64,000 bases of DNA from Streptococcus equinus (GCF_900104225.1 NZ_FNJK01000002.1:1-64000); one strand, 5' to 3'. Shown: positions 25,993 to 35,248, numbered from the stretch's first letter. Made by a program: numbers and translations. The notes: a model not told the origin generated them from the sequence alone.

Positions 25993-26502
25993 ATGATGAG
26001 AAAGATATTTGATGACAAACTTGAATTGACAAGTTTAGGACGAAAACTGACATTAACTTTAGTAGCCATTTATATTATTGCTCTTTGTTTCTTGTGTTTT
26101 AGTCCGCAACCATTTAAAATCGATGGGGTTGAGACACCCAATATCATTTATTATGGACGCTTACGTTTGCTTTTGGTGCCGTTTAACAGTTTGATTGGTA
26201 TTGGTCAGCTTGATAGTGCCTTTGAAGCATTTTGGGTATTTGCGCAAAATGTCACCAATATGTTTCTTATCTTTCCTTTGATGTTGGGATTGATTTGGCT
26301 ATTTCCAAAACTACGTCATTGGAAGAGAGCTTGGCTATTTGCTTTTGGAGTGAGTCTAGTGATTGAAACGACTCAATTGCTTGTAGACTTACTCTATAAT
26401 GCTAATCGGGTCTTTGAAATTGATGATCTTTGGACTAATTCATTAGGTGGCTTACTAGCTTTGGGGCTTTACACAGTTATTTACAAAAAATATCACAAGT
26501 AG
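25993..26502 (+). CDS. VanZ family membrane protein
   Basis: 169 residues with about four membrane helices and the VanZ signature VSLVIETTQLLVDLLY...EIDDLWTNSLGGLLAL. Relatives are associated with low-level teicoplanin resistance, but most housekeeping copies have no defined function and resistance should not be assumed. Two ATG codons stand in tandem at the start; either is possible. Last gene of the rlmN unit, followed by a terminator. Confidence 0.88.
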   Translation: MMRKIFDDKLELTSLGRKLTLTLVAIYIIALCFLCFSPQPFKIDGVETPNIIYYGRLRLLLVPFNSLIGIGQLDSAFEAFWVFAQNVTNMFLIFPLMLGLIWLFPKLRHWKRAWLFAFGVSLVIETTQLLVDLLYNANRVFEIDDLWTNSLGGLLALGLYTVIYKKYHK

Positions 26503-26510
26503 TTATTTAT

Positions 26511-26537
26511 AGGTCAGGAAAAACTCCTGACCTTTTT
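26511..26537 (+). terminator. Intrinsic terminator after the VanZ-like gene
   Basis: AGGTCAGGA pairs with TCCTGACCT around AAAAC, followed by a T run. Confidence 0.85.
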
Positions 26538-26563
26538 CATATGAGAAGCTTAGGGCAGGAAAC

Positions 26564-26594
26564 TTGACTTAGAGTCTACTCAAGGGTGTATAAT
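26564..26594 (+). promoter_or_regulatory. Promoter of the ABC exporter pair
   Basis: TTGACT, 19 bp and TATAAT. The start site would be near 26601, leaving a short leader with a weak GCAGG before the ATG at 26617. Confidence 0.55.
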
Positions 26595-26616
26595 ATCAGC
26601 TAGAAAGCAGGTTTTA

Positions 26617-28362
26617 ATGAAAATTATAAAGGATCTCTGGTGGTTTTTTAGGCTGGAGAAAAAACGGTATATTATTGGAATTCTTGCTCTTATTTTGGTG
26701 GCAATTTTAAACCTTGTCCCTCCAAAAGTTATGGGCGGAGTTATTGATCGAGTGACATCTGGTGAGTTAACACAAGGGCAATTGCTGATGAGCTTATTCT
26801 TGTTGGTTTTATCAGCTTTTGCTATGTATTTTTTACGTTATATTTGGCGAATGTATATCTTGGGAACGTCGTATCGTCTTGGTCAGATTATGCGTTTTCG
26901 CTTATTTGATCATTTTACAAAAATGTCACCTAGTTTTTATCAAAAACATCGTACGGGTGATTTGATGGCGCATGCTACTAATGATATTAATGCGCTGACA
27001 CGTTTAGCAGGCGCTGGAGTTATGTCAGCAGTAGATGCAACAATTACGGCTTTTGTGACTTTGGTGACAATGGCTTTTAGTATTTCTTGGCAAATGACCT
27101 TGGTAGCGGTGATTCCTTTGCCATTTATGGCATATGCAACAAGTCGTTTAGGACGAAAGACTCACCAAGCGTTTGGAAAATCTCAAGCTGCCTTTTCAGA
27201 ATTAAATAATAAGGTTCAGGAGTCCGTGTCAGGTATCAAAGTAACCAAGTCATTTGGATATCAAGAAGATGAACTTCAGTCTTTTCAAGAAATCAATGAC
27301 ATGACTTTTGTTAAGAACATGAAAACCATGAAATATGATGTCATGTTTGATCCTTTAGTGCTTTTATTTATCGGGGCAAGTTATGTTTTGTCATTGTTGA
27401 TGGGAGCTTTTATGGTATCAGCCGGTCAAGTGACGGTTGGTAATTTAGTAACCTTTATCACTTACTTAGATATGCTAGTTTGGCCCTTAATGGCAATTGG
27501 TTTTCTTTTTAATATGATTCAACGCGGTTCTGTCTCTTATAATCGTATTAATCGTCTTTTGAAAGAAACATCTGATGTCCAAGAAAGTAAACAGCCTTTG
27601 CAGACTATTCAGAATGGTACTTTGGTTTATGATATTGATTCGTTTCATTATGAAAATGAGGAGACGTTATCAGATATTCATTTTGCTCTAGAACAGGGGC
27701 AAACGCTGGGATTAGTTGGGCAGACCGGTTCTGGTAAGACTACCTTGATTCGTTTGTTGTTACGTGAATATGATTTGACTGATGGTCGGATTATGCTTGA
27801 TGGCAACAATATCAAGGATTACAAGTTATCTGATTTACGCCGTTTGATTGGTTATGTCCCACAGGATCAATTTTTATTTGCCACTAGTATTTTAGAAAAT
27901 ATTCGTTTTGGAAATCCCGATGCCTCTTTAGAAAAGGTTGAAGCAGCAACGAAGTTATCTCGAGTTTATGATGACATTATGGCAACACCGGATGGCTTTG
28001 AAACTTTGATTGGTGAGAAAGGTGTTAGTCTTTCTGGTGGTCAAAAACAGCGGATTGCTATGAGTCGTGCCATGATTCTTGATCCTGAAATTTTGATTTT
28101 GGACGATTCTTTGTCAGCAGTAGATGCTAAGACAGAACATGCTATTATTGAGAATCTTAAGCAAACTCGTCAACATAAATCGACAATTATCACAGCACAT
28201 CGTTTGAGTGCGGTGGTTCATGCTGATTTAATCTTAGTCTTGCAAGATGGGCATATCATTGAACGAGGGCGTCATGAGGATCTTATTAAGCAAGGTGGCT
28301 GGTATGCAGATACTTATGAAGCTCAGCAATTAGAAATGGAAGGAGATAGTGATGAAGAATAA
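26617..28362 (+). CDS. Heterodimeric ABC exporter, subunit 1 (MdlA-like)
   Basis: 581 residues: six membrane helices (about 15-310), then a nucleotide-binding domain with Walker A GQTGSGKTT, signature LSGGQKQRIAMSRA and Walker B ILILDDSLSAVD. The residue after Walker B is Asp rather than Glu, so this half has a degenerate catalytic site, as usual in one partner of such heterodimers. The partner gene overlaps its 3' end. Substrate unknown; multidrug or lipid export is typical. Confidence 0.92.
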   Translation: MKIIKDLWWFFRLEKKRYIIGILALILVAILNLVPPKVMGGVIDRVTSGELTQGQLLMSLFLLVLSAFAMYFLRYIWRMYILGTSYRLGQIMRFRLFDHFTKMSPSFYQKHRTGDLMAHATNDINALTRLAGAGVMSAVDATITAFVTLVTMAFSISWQMTLVAVIPLPFMAYATSRLGRKTHQAFGKSQAAFSELNNKVQESVSGIKVTKSFGYQEDELQSFQEINDMTFVKNMKTMKYDVMFDPLVLLFIGASYVLSLLMGAFMVSAGQVTVGNLVTFITYLDMLVWPLMAIGFLFNMIQRGSVSYNRINRLLKETSDVQESKQPLQTIQNGTLVYDIDSFHYENEETLSDIHFALEQGQTLGLVGQTGSGKTTLIRLLLREYDLTDGRIMLDGNNIKDYKLSDLRRLIGYVPQDQFLFATSILENIRFGNPDASLEKVEAATKLSRVYDDIMATPDGFETLIGEKGVSLSGGQKQRIAMSRAMILDPEILILDDSLSAVDAKTEHAIIENLKQTRQHKSTIITAHRLSAVVHADLILVLQDGHIIERGRHEDLIKQGGWYADTYEAQQLEMEGDSDEE

Positions 28363-30097
28363 TGCAAATCAGTGGCGTGTATTTAAGCGCCTCATGAGCT
28401 ATCTCAAACCTTATAAATTCTTAACCGCCTTAGCTCTAGGTCTTTTACTACTAACAACGGTTGTTAAGAGTCTGATTCCACTGATTGCTTCTTACTTTAT
28501 TGATCATTTTTTGACGGATATGAATCAGACTGCCATGCTGATTTTAGTTGGTTATTACCTCATGTATGTCTTGCAGACGCTTATCCAGTATTTTGGAAAT
28601 TTCTTCTTTGCGCGTGTGTCTTATAGCATTGTTAGAGATATTCGAAGAGATGCCTTTGCAAACATGGAAAAACTTGGTATGGCTTACTTTGACAAAACTC
28701 CCGCGGGTTCTATTGTCTCTCGTATTACAAATGATACTGAAGCTATCAGTGATATGTTTTCAGGCCTTTTATCAAGCTTTATTTCGGCTATTTTTATCTT
28801 TTCAGTAACTCTGTTAACGATGTTGAAATTGAATGCGACATTGACAGCTTGGGTTGTGATTTTCTTGCCATTTATCTTTGTTTTGGTTAATCTTTATCGC
28901 AAAAAATCGGTAAGTGTGATTGAAAAAACACGTGCATTGTTGTCAGATATTAACAGTAAATTGTCTGAGAGCATCGAAGGGATCCGAATTATTCAATCCT
29001 TTAGTCAAGAAGAGCGTTTGAAAGATGAATTTGAAGCTATCAATGAAGAGCATGTGTTTTATGCTAATCGTTCGATGGCATTAGATAGTCTTTTCTTGCG
29101 CCCTGCTATGTCACTTCTGAAGTTATTAGCATATGCTATTTTAATGGCTTATTTTGGTTTTCGTGGAATGGAAATTGGTATTTCTGCTGGTTTGATGTAT
29201 GCCTTTATCCAATACGTTAATCGTCTTTTTGATCCTTTGATTGAAGTGACTCAGAATTTTTCAACTTTGCAAACTTCAATGGTTTCAGCTGGACGGGTGT
29301 TTGATTTGATTGATGAACAGCAATATGAACCTGAACAAAATGGTGTGTTAGATTTTGTGCAAGATGGCAATATTGAGTTTAAAAATGTGAGTTTTTCTTA
29401 TGATGGAAAACGCCGGATTTTAGACAATATTTCCTTTAAGGTTAATCAAGGTGAGACGATTGCCTTTGTAGGATCGACTGGATCAGGAAAGTCATCAATT
29501 ATTAATGTCTTTATGAGGTTTTACGATTTCCAATCAGGTCAAGTTTTACTGGATGGTAAAGATATTCGTGATTATTCTAAAAAAGCTTTGCATAAAAATG
29601 TTGGTTTGGTACTGCAAGAACCATTCTTGTATCATGGTACTGTGAAATCTAATATTAAAATGTATCAGGATATTTCTGATGATGCTGTTCAAGCTGCCGC
29701 AGCCTTTGTGGATGCTGATCAGTTCATTCAAAAATTACCTGATAAATATGAGACAAAAGTGACAGAACGTGGTTCAAGTTTTTCAACAGGTCAACGTCAA
29801 CTTTTGGCATTTGCAAGAACCGTAGCTAGTCAGCCGAAGATTTTAATTTTGGATGAAGCGACAGCAAACATTGATTCAGAAACGGAAAACACTGTTCAAG
29901 AGTCTTTGAAGAAAATGCGTCAAGGTCGTACAACCATTGCCATTGCTCACCGCTTATCAACCATTCAAGATGCTGACTGTATCTACGTCCTAGACAAAGG
30001 TAAGATTATTGAGTCAGGAACTCATGATGAATTGCTAAGTTTGAAAGGAACTTATCATCGTATGTATCAACTGCAAGCAGGTATGATGGAAAAATAA
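28352..30097 (+). CDS. Heterodimeric ABC exporter, subunit 2 (MdlB-like)
   Basis: 581 residues from ATG 28352 (GTG at 28349 is an alternative; GGAG at 28342-28345 favours the ATG). Six membrane helices, Walker A GSTGSGKSS, Walker B ILILDEATANID with catalytic Glu. The signature motif reads FSTGQRQLLAFART instead of LSGGQ, a deviation expected at the degenerate site of heterodimeric exporters. It overlaps the subunit 1 gene by 11 bases, ensuring paired synthesis. Confidence 0.92.
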   Translation: MKNNANQWRVFKRLMSYLKPYKFLTALALGLLLLTTVVKSLIPLIASYFIDHFLTDMNQTAMLILVGYYLMYVLQTLIQYFGNFFFARVSYSIVRDIRRDAFANMEKLGMAYFDKTPAGSIVSRITNDTEAISDMFSGLLSSFISAIFIFSVTLLTMLKLNATLTAWVVIFLPFIFVLVNLYRKKSVSVIEKTRALLSDINSKLSESIEGIRIIQSFSQEERLKDEFEAINEEHVFYANRSMALDSLFLRPAMSLLKLLAYAILMAYFGFRGMEIGISAGLMYAFIQYVNRLFDPLIEVTQNFSTLQTSMVSAGRVFDLIDEQQYEPEQNGVLDFVQDGNIEFKNVSFSYDGKRRILDNISFKVNQGETIAFVGSTGSGKSSIINVFMRFYDFQSGQVLLDGKDIRDYSKKALHKNVGLVLQEPFLYHGTVKSNIKMYQDISDDAVQAAAAFVDADQFIQKLPDKYETKVTERGSSFSTGQRQLLAFARTVASQPKILILDEATANIDSETENTVQESLKKMRQGRTTIAIAHRLSTIQDADCIYVLDKGKIIESGTHDELLSLKGTYHRMYQLQAGMMEK

Positions 30098-30103
30098 ACT
30101 GAT

Positions 30104-30135
30104 AACCAATTTGCTAAAGAGCAGATTGGTTTTTT
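30104..30135 (+). terminator. Intrinsic terminator after the ABC exporter genes
   Basis: AACCAATTTGCT pairs with AGCAGATTGGTT (one G-T) with loop AAAG, followed by T6. Confidence 0.85.
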
Positions 30136-30145
30136 GTTGCCATAA

Positions 30146-30176
30146 ACATGACAAAAGTCATGTGATGTCATGACAT
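30146..30176. promoter_or_regulatory. Paired palindromes upstream of the ABC/two-component operon
   Basis: A 7-4-7 palindrome, ACATGAC AAAA GTCATGT (30146-30163), is followed by a perfect 12-bp palindrome ATGTCATGACAT (30165-30176). Both use the half-site GTCAT/ATGAC, and two GTCAT copies are 10 bp apart, one helix turn. The arrangement suits a dimeric LuxR-type response regulator, such as the one encoded by the last gene of the operon. No clear promoter can be assigned. Confidence 0.5.
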
Positions 30177-30249
30177 TATAAGCTAAAAAGCTCAGCTATT
30201 TTTTTCTAAAATAAAATCATCAAATAAAGAGAAAAATGGAGCTTATGAA

Positions 30250-31128
30250 ATGATTACGGTTGAAAATATCTCAAAGACCATTAAAGGAAAAACTATTTTA
30301 CAGAACATCTCGTTTGAAGTGGCTGACGGAGATTGTGTGGCTCTGATTGGTCCAAATGGTGCCGGGAAAACCACTTTGATGTCATGCTTGTTAGGAGATT
30401 TGAAAATTAGTAAAGGAAAGATTGTCATCAATGGTTTAGCCCCAAATAGTCAGCGATTAAAAGATTCAGTAGCTGTTTTACCACAAGAAAATCGCTTGCC
30501 AGAAAAATTGAGAGTATGTGAATTAATTGCATTTTTTAAAGCGATTAGCAAGACCCCTTTAACTGATAAAGAGATTGATTACATTTTGCAATTTAGCAAG
30601 GAACAAAAAAATCAGCTAACTGAGAAATTATCGGGTGGTCAAAAGCGCTTGTTGGCTTTTACTTTGTGCCTTATTAGCCAACCCAAAATTCTTTTCTTAG
30701 ACGAACCAACAGCAGCAATGGATACTTCAACGAGACAACATTTTTGGCAAATTATCCAATCGTTAAAGGGAAAAGGCGTGACCATTATCTACTCAAGTCA
30801 TTATATCGAAGAAGTCGAACACACGGCTGAGCGCATTTTAGTTTTACATCATGGAAAGTTGCTACGTGATACGACTCCATTTGCTATGAGAGAAGCTGAA
30901 CATGAAAAACAAGTTACCTTGCCAAAAACATTTTTACCATTTGTTAACGGTCTAGCAAATGGTTATCGCATTAAAGTAAAGAATGACTCAGTTACTTTTA
31001 TGACAAAAGAGATTGATAGTGTCTGGCAGAAATTACAGAAACAAGGTTGCCAGATTTCTGATATTGAAATTCAAAATAAAACCTTATTAAATACATTATT
31101 TGACCAAACACAGGAGAATGAAAAATGA
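30250..31128 (+). CDS. ABC transporter ATP-binding protein
   Basis: 292 residues, one nucleotide-binding domain: Walker A GPNGAGKTT, Q-loop VLPQENR, signature KLSGGQKRLLAF, Walker B ILFLDEPTAAMD. The C-terminal 80 residues resemble those of drug- or antimicrobial-peptide-type ABC ATPases. It starts a four-gene operon (ATPase, permease, histidine kinase, response regulator) like the B. subtilis lnr/yvf cluster. TGGAG precedes the ATG. Substrate unknown. Confidence 0.9.
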   Translation: MITVENISKTIKGKTILQNISFEVADGDCVALIGPNGAGKTTLMSCLLGDLKISKGKIVINGLAPNSQRLKDSVAVLPQENRLPEKLRVCELIAFFKAISKTPLTDKEIDYILQFSKEQKNQLTEKLSGGQKRLLAFTLCLISQPKILFLDEPTAAMDTSTRQHFWQIIQSLKGKGVTIIYSSHYIEEVEHTAERILVLHHGKLLRDTTPFAMREAEHEKQVTLPKTFLPFVNGLANGYRIKVKNDSVTFMTKEIDSVWQKLQKQGCQISDIEIQNKTLLNTLFDQTQENEK

Positions 31129-31856
31129 TTGCTTTATTAAAAGTTGAATGGATTAAAACGAAACGTACTTGGATAACCTTTGTATTATCTATTGGAATGC
31201 CGGTTTTCTTTTTCTTGTTCTTTTCTGGGATGGAACTCTCCCCAGATTTAAAAGAGCAGAAGATGTTGGTGATGAGTTATATGTTAACCATGACAGCATT
31301 TTCAATGTCAAGCTTTGGCTTCTTCTCATTTCCGGCTATGCTTGTGGAAGATAAGACTAGCTATTGGTTGACTTATATTGAACATTCTTCGGTTTCAATT
31401 TGGCAGTATTATCTATCAAAAGTGATTCGAGTTTTGGTTTGCTTTTTATTGTCTATTTTAGCAACGTTTTTATTTGGTGCGATTTTTCGTGGGGTGACAA
31501 TGTCGCTTAGCCGCTGGTTGGGTTCAGCAGCCTTATTGTTATTGTCAAGTTTACTATTTCTAGCTTTTGGTTTGTTGATTTCGCAAATGAAATCACAACA
31601 GTTAATGACAATTGTCGGTGATATTGCCTTTCTTGGATTGGCTATTATCGGTGGTTCTTGGATGCCAATCGAGACCTTTCCAGAGTGGATGCAAAAGCTA
31701 GCCAAAGTAACACCGATTTATCATGTGAATATCTTGGTGACGGACTTTGCTAAAAATGCTCAATTAAATTGGCAGTCCTTGATTATCGTGCTTGGCTATG
31801 CCATAATAATAGCAGCGTTAGCGCTTATGATTAAGAATAAAACTGAGGTTAAATGA
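31125..31856 (+). CDS. ABC-2 type permease
   Basis: 243 residues with six hydrophobic segments and an N-terminal amphipathic stretch (MIALLKVEWIKTKRTW). The ABC-2 signature region lies at IGGSWMPIETFPEWMQKLAKV. It overlaps the ATPase stop as ATGA and is overlapped by the kinase gene. Together with the ATPase it forms a small exporter, plausibly for a membrane-active compound sensed by the adjacent kinase; this is inference from operon structure. Confidence 0.88.
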   Translation: MIALLKVEWIKTKRTWITFVLSIGMPVFFFLFFSGMELSPDLKEQKMLVMSYMLTMTAFSMSSFGFFSFPAMLVEDKTSYWLTYIEHSSVSIWQYYLSKVIRVLVCFLLSILATFLFGAIFRGVTMSLSRWLGSAALLLLSSLLFLAFGLLISQMKSQQLMTIVGDIAFLGLAIIGGSWMPIETFPEWMQKLAKVTPIYHVNILVTDFAKNAQLNWQSLIIVLGYAIIIAALALMIKNKTEVK

Positions 31857-32944
31857 TGTTGAAAAGGATTAGGAATGTTCATCCCTTATTTTATATGCCC
31901 TTAGCTTTCTTAGCTTTTCCTGTTTTGGGTGTTTTCTTTTTAGGCTATCCAGTTTGGACTCTGGGGATAACAGCGGCTTTTTTGCTTGGCTACCTTTTTC
32001 TTGTCAATTTTGAAGAAAATCCCTTAACCAATTCTTGCTGGTTACTCATGCTATCTTATATTATCTACATGACACTTTGTGTTGATGGTGGCATGATGTG
32101 GTTTACTTTTTATTTTAATAGTTTGCTTGTTTTTCAATTTCAAGATGATTATCGCTCATTTCGTTTTATTTCCTATGATTTAGCCATGCTTTTGATGATG
32201 TTTGTAGGAATGACTTTGGCAGAGGACATAACGACACGTGTGATGATTCTTCTTGTTCCTGTTGTGAATTATGCCATTTTATTTCACTGGATGAATGCTC
32301 GAAAAAATGAAGCACAAGAAAAAGCTATCATGGAAAAGAATCGTACCATTAATTTGTTACTAGCTGAAAATGAGCGAAACCGTATTGGACGTGATTTGCA
32401 TGATACCTTGGGCCATGTCTTTGCTGCCATGACCTTAAAAACAGAGTTAGCACTTAAGCAATTGGAGAAGGGAAAATACGACCTTGTCAAAAAGCAATTA
32501 GAAGAATTAAACCAAGCTAGCCGCTCTTCGATGCATGATGTTAGAAATATTATCAATAACCTCAAATTTAGAACACTGGAAGAAGAGATTGAGCAGTTGG
32601 AGCATTTCTTTGCTATGACGGAGATTGATTATCAGTTGAAAAATGATTTGAATTTAGAAGCGATGGCACCGGTTTTGCAATCAACTTTGTGCATGATTTT
32701 GCGAGAACTAAGCAATAACGTCATTAAGCATAGTCAAGCTAATCAATGTCGTTTTCATTTATTTGAAAAAGAAGATAAGGTATTTGTCAGAGTAGAAGAT
32801 AATGGTGTTGGTTTTGGAAAAATAACTGGAGATGAACTTCAATCTATTCGTGGTAGGCTTCTTCTAGTTGAGGGGAATATTCAGATTCTGTCACAAGCTC
32901 AACCGACACTTATCCAAGTTGAATTGGGATTAAAGGAGAAATAG
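31853..32944 (+). CDS. Sensor histidine kinase (HisKA_3, DesK/LiaS-like)
   Basis: 363 residues. Four to six membrane helices in the first 145 residues with almost no extracellular domain, then the dimerisation region with phospho-acceptor His in [15 protein letters not shown], and an ATPase domain with N box [12 protein letters not shown] and G1 box VEDNGVGFG. Kinases of this shape sense signals in or at the membrane. ATG codons at 31853 and 31856 are both possible. Paired with the response regulator directly downstream. Confidence 0.92.
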   Translation: MMLKRIRNVHPLFYMPLAFLAFPVLGVFFLGYPVWTLGITAAFLLGYLFLVNFEENPLTNSCWLLMLSYIIYMTLCVDGGMMWFTFYFNSLLVFQFQDDYRSFRFISYDLAMLLMMFVGMTLAEDITTRVMILLVPVVNYAILFHWMNARKNEAQEKAIMEKNRTINLLLAENERNRIGRDLHDTLGHVFAAMTLKTELALKQLEKGKYDLVKKQLEELNQASRSSMHDVRNIINNLKFRTLEEEIEQLEHFFAMTEIDYQLKNDLNLEAMAPVLQSTLCMILRELSNNVIKHSQANQCRFHLFEKEDKVFVRVEDNGVGFGKITGDELQSIRGRLLLVEGNIQILSQAQPTLIQVELGLKEK

Positions 32945-32945
32945 G

Positions 32946-33542
32946 ATGAAATTATTAGTTGCTGAAGATCAATCCATGCTGCGAGATGCTTTGTGCCAAT
33001 TGTTGCTCATGGAAGATGATGTTGACGACGTTTTGCAGGCTGGGGATGGTGAAGAGGCTATTGAACTAGTCAAAACTAACTCAATAGATGTAGCGATTCT
33101 TGATGTTGAAATGCCTAAAAAATCAGGACTTGATGTTTTAGAATGGATTCGAGAGCATAAGGATTTGAAAGTGATTATTGTGACAACCTTTAAACGAGTT
33201 GGTTACTTTGAACGTGCAGTAAAGGCAGGTGTTGATGCTTATGTGTTGAAAGACCGTTCAACTTCTGAGTTGATGTCAACAATCCACACAGTGCTTGCAG
33301 GCAAAAAAGAGTATTCACCGGAATTGATGGAATCTATGATAAGCCAGGATAATCCGTTGAGTCCTCAAGAAAAGCGTATTTTACAATTGATTTCACTTGG
33401 AAAATCGAATCAAGATATTGCTGATACTCTTTATCTTTCAAATGGAACGGTGAGAAATTACACATCATCAATTTTTAATAAATTATCAGCCAATAATCGT
33501 GTTGAGGCGGCTAGAATTGCTAAAGACAAAGGGTGGTTATAA
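32946..33542 (+). CDS. LuxR/NarL family response regulator
   Basis: 198 residues: receiver domain with phospho-acceptor Asp in [13 protein letters not shown], conserved Thr and Lys (VTTFKR, YVLKDRS), and a C-terminal LuxR HTH ([20 protein letters not shown]...[12 protein letters not shown]). It starts one base after the kinase stop. Likely target is its own operon through the GTCAT palindromes at 30146-30176 (inference). Confidence 0.93.
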   Translation: MKLLVAEDQSMLRDALCQLLLMEDDVDDVLQAGDGEEAIELVKTNSIDVAILDVEMPKKSGLDVLEWIREHKDLKVIIVTTFKRVGYFERAVKAGVDAYVLKDRSTSELMSTIHTVLAGKKEYSPELMESMISQDNPLSPQEKRILQLISLGKSNQDIADTLYLSNGTVRNYTSSIFNKLSANNRVEAARIAKDKGWL

Positions 33543-33550
33543 AGTAAATT

Positions 33551-33577
33551 AGAACTCGGTCAAATGGGTTCTTTTTT
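33551..33577 (+). terminator. Intrinsic terminator after the response regulator gene
   Basis: AGAACTC pairs with GGGTTCT around an 8-base loop with T6 following. Confidence 0.75.
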
Positions 33578-33634
33578 ATTTTCCTCAATTAAAAAACGAT
33601 TTCTGATTTTTGACATTTTGTTTACAGTTCCTGT

Positions 33635-33663
33635 TTTACAAGATTTCATTAGCATAATATAAT
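33635..33663 (+). promoter_or_regulatory. Promoter of the AbrB-like/membrane fusion gene, leaderless
   Basis: TTTACA (33635-33640), exactly 17 bp, TATAAT (33658-33663), then six bases and the ATG at 33670. GAAGG between -10 and ATG lies upstream of the expected start site and so would not be transcribed. Confidence 0.7.
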
Positions 33664-33669
33664 GAAGGT

Positions 33670-34827
33670 ATGGAAAATAAAAAATTAAGTATTGTGCTAG
33701 ATCAGGCAGTTGTCGATCAGTTAAATCTGAGTAAAGGGCAGCAATTAAAAGCTGAATTATACAATGATAAATTGGTTCTTCAAAAAGAGGGAAAACCAAA
33801 ACAAGGACGTTTATCAAGCTGGGTTTTAATTTTATCAACTGTCATTTTATGTGTCTTATTTTATGCAGTGAGTTCTATTGAGAAGATGGATCAGATTTTG
33901 TTGGTTGGGGATTATTCTATTATTACCTTCTTGATTGGTTTTGGTGGGATACTTGGAATGACCATTTTTACAACAACGCTCATTCGCAACCGGACAGTCT
34001 TTCTTGGTGGCATCAAAGCGCGAGTTTTTTGGCGCATGCTTCCTGTTATTGTTGCCTCGTTTGCAGTGATTTTACTGTTAGCTCTTCTCGGATTTGGTTG
34101 GCTGCTGGAGCAGATTTTCACGGGTGCTTCTTTTGACAAGTTAACTTCGAGTTTGATTTTAGGTGCATCAATCTATGCGGTCAGTCTTTTTTGGGGGCAA
34201 ATAGCAGAGATGATTAGGGCGACTTGGTTGACAACCGTTTTTACAGTGATTATGGTCAGTGGTGTCTTTGTCGCAATGGCGACGAATCGATCTTTGCAGT
34301 GGTGGCATTTCAACTTAAGCTTTTTGGGAACACAAGCTGCTAAGGAAAGTTGGCAATTTAATCTGACTTTGATTTTGTCAGCCTTAGTTTTGGTTGCTTT
34401 GGTGGATTACTTGTTTGTCGCTTTAGGTGAAAAATATGGTAAAAACTGGAAATTAAGAGCTATACGTATCATGTTGACCATCTTAGGGATTGATTTGGGA
34501 GCAGTTGGCTTTTTCCCGAATGACGCTAGCTCACATCTCTTGCATACCAGAGTAGCAGGGTATCTGGTTTTGATTATCATTGCCTTAATTATCAGTGTTA
34601 AATGGCTTTTGCCAGAAGTAACGCGAGATTTCTTGATTATGTCTTATGCTATTGGTGGCATGTTGGTTGGATTAGAAATCGCCTTTCAGGGTATTCATTA
34701 CTTATCTTTAACAGCTTTTGAATTGAGTGCCTTCTTACTTGCTTTTGCTTGGTTGATTCGATTAATCACCCATTTAGAAGGACTCTTATCCCCTGAAACA
34801 AAAGAAATTACTTTAACCCTTGAATAA
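33670..34827 (+). CDS. Membrane protein with N-terminal AbrB-like segment (DUF998-like)
   Basis: 385 residues. Residues 1-42 (LSIVLDQAVVDQLNLSKGQQ, then LKAELYNDKLVLQKE) look like a SpoVT/AbrB swapped-hairpin DNA-binding domain. The rest has about ten membrane helices with a DUF998-like pattern (GAVGFFPNDASSHLLHTRVAG). No transport motif is visible. The combination suggests a membrane-tethered regulator or a membrane protein using the fold for another purpose; function unknown. Transcribed alone, predicted leaderless. Confidence 0.65.
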   Translation: MENKKLSIVLDQAVVDQLNLSKGQQLKAELYNDKLVLQKEGKPKQGRLSSWVLILSTVILCVLFYAVSSIEKMDQILLVGDYSIITFLIGFGGILGMTIFTTTLIRNRTVFLGGIKARVFWRMLPVIVASFAVILLLALLGFGWLLEQIFTGASFDKLTSSLILGASIYAVSLFWGQIAEMIRATWLTTVFTVIMVSGVFVAMATNRSLQWWHFNLSFLGTQAAKESWQFNLTLILSALVLVALVDYLFVALGEKYGKNWKLRAIRIMLTILGIDLGAVGFFPNDASSHLLHTRVAGYLVLIIIALIISVKWLLPEVTRDFLIMSYAIGGMLVGLEIAFQGIHYLSLTAFELSAFLLAFAWLIRLITHLEGLLSPETKEITLTLE

Positions 34828-34833
34828 ATTCTA

Positions 34834-34886
34834 AATCTCTGAGTTTGACTTAGCGTTCTTGCTAGGAAAAACTTAGAGATTTTTTA
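34834..34886 (+). terminator. Intrinsic terminator after the DUF998-like gene
   Basis: AATCTCTGAGTTT pairs with AAACTTAGAGATT (one G-T), enclosing a smaller CTTAGC/GCTAGG stem, followed by T5. Confidence 0.8.
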
Positions 34887-34916
34887 ATTAAATCAACAAA
34901 ACAATGAAAAATGTTG

Positions 34917-34931
34917 AATTTTTAGAAAATT
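34917..34931. promoter_or_regulatory. CodY box upstream of the trp promoter
   Basis: AATTTTTAGAAAATT differs at one position from the CodY consensus AATTTTCWGAAAATT. It lies 12 bp upstream of the trp -35 element, a position where CodY could repress or activate depending on contact. Confidence 0.65.
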
Positions 34932-34943
34932 CATAAAAAACAC

Positions 34944-34972
34944 TTGACAAGTCAAAATCAGGTGTTTATAAT
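34944..34972 (+). promoter_or_regulatory. trp operon promoter
   Basis: Perfect TTGACA, 17 bp, perfect TATAAT. Transcription would begin near 34979, at the base of T-box stem I. Confidence 0.9.
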
Positions 34973-34978
34973 GATAAC

Positions 34979-35232
34979 CAATCAGAAAGTAGCAAGGATT
35001 TGCTTACAGGGAGCTCGTGGTTACTGTGAACGAGTAGCAGGTGGTTGTGAAATTGGGCTGATGGTATATTGTTGAAGATAAGAAATATTTTTCAGGTAGG
35101 CACCCCTTATCGTGCAACTCCTTGTTAGAGGAGATAGAGATGACGGAGTATGAGTTTTCCGTTAAACTGAGGTGGCACCGCGCTATACATTAGACGTCCT
35201 CACACAGAAGTTTTTTCTGTGTGAGGTTTTTT
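34979..35232 (+). promoter_or_regulatory. T-box riboswitch 1, tryptophan-specific
   Basis: Stem I closes ACCAATCAG (34977-34985) with CTGATGGT (35058-35065). The specifier TGG at 35054-35056, followed by a purine, reads tryptophan. The distal loop contains ACAGGGAGC. The T-box core GAGGTGGCACCGCG is at 35169-35182 and the terminator is CCTCACACAGAA/TTCTGTGTGAGG with T6. Uncharged tRNA-Trp should allow read-through towards the second module and trpE. Confidence 0.92.
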
Positions 35233-35248
35233 GTTTAGATTCGGTGAT

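Noticed and set aside
25993-26502. VanZ-like gene as a glycopeptide resistance determinant
   Set aside because: It stands in a housekeeping unit with rlmN and no vanA/H/X-type genes are nearby.
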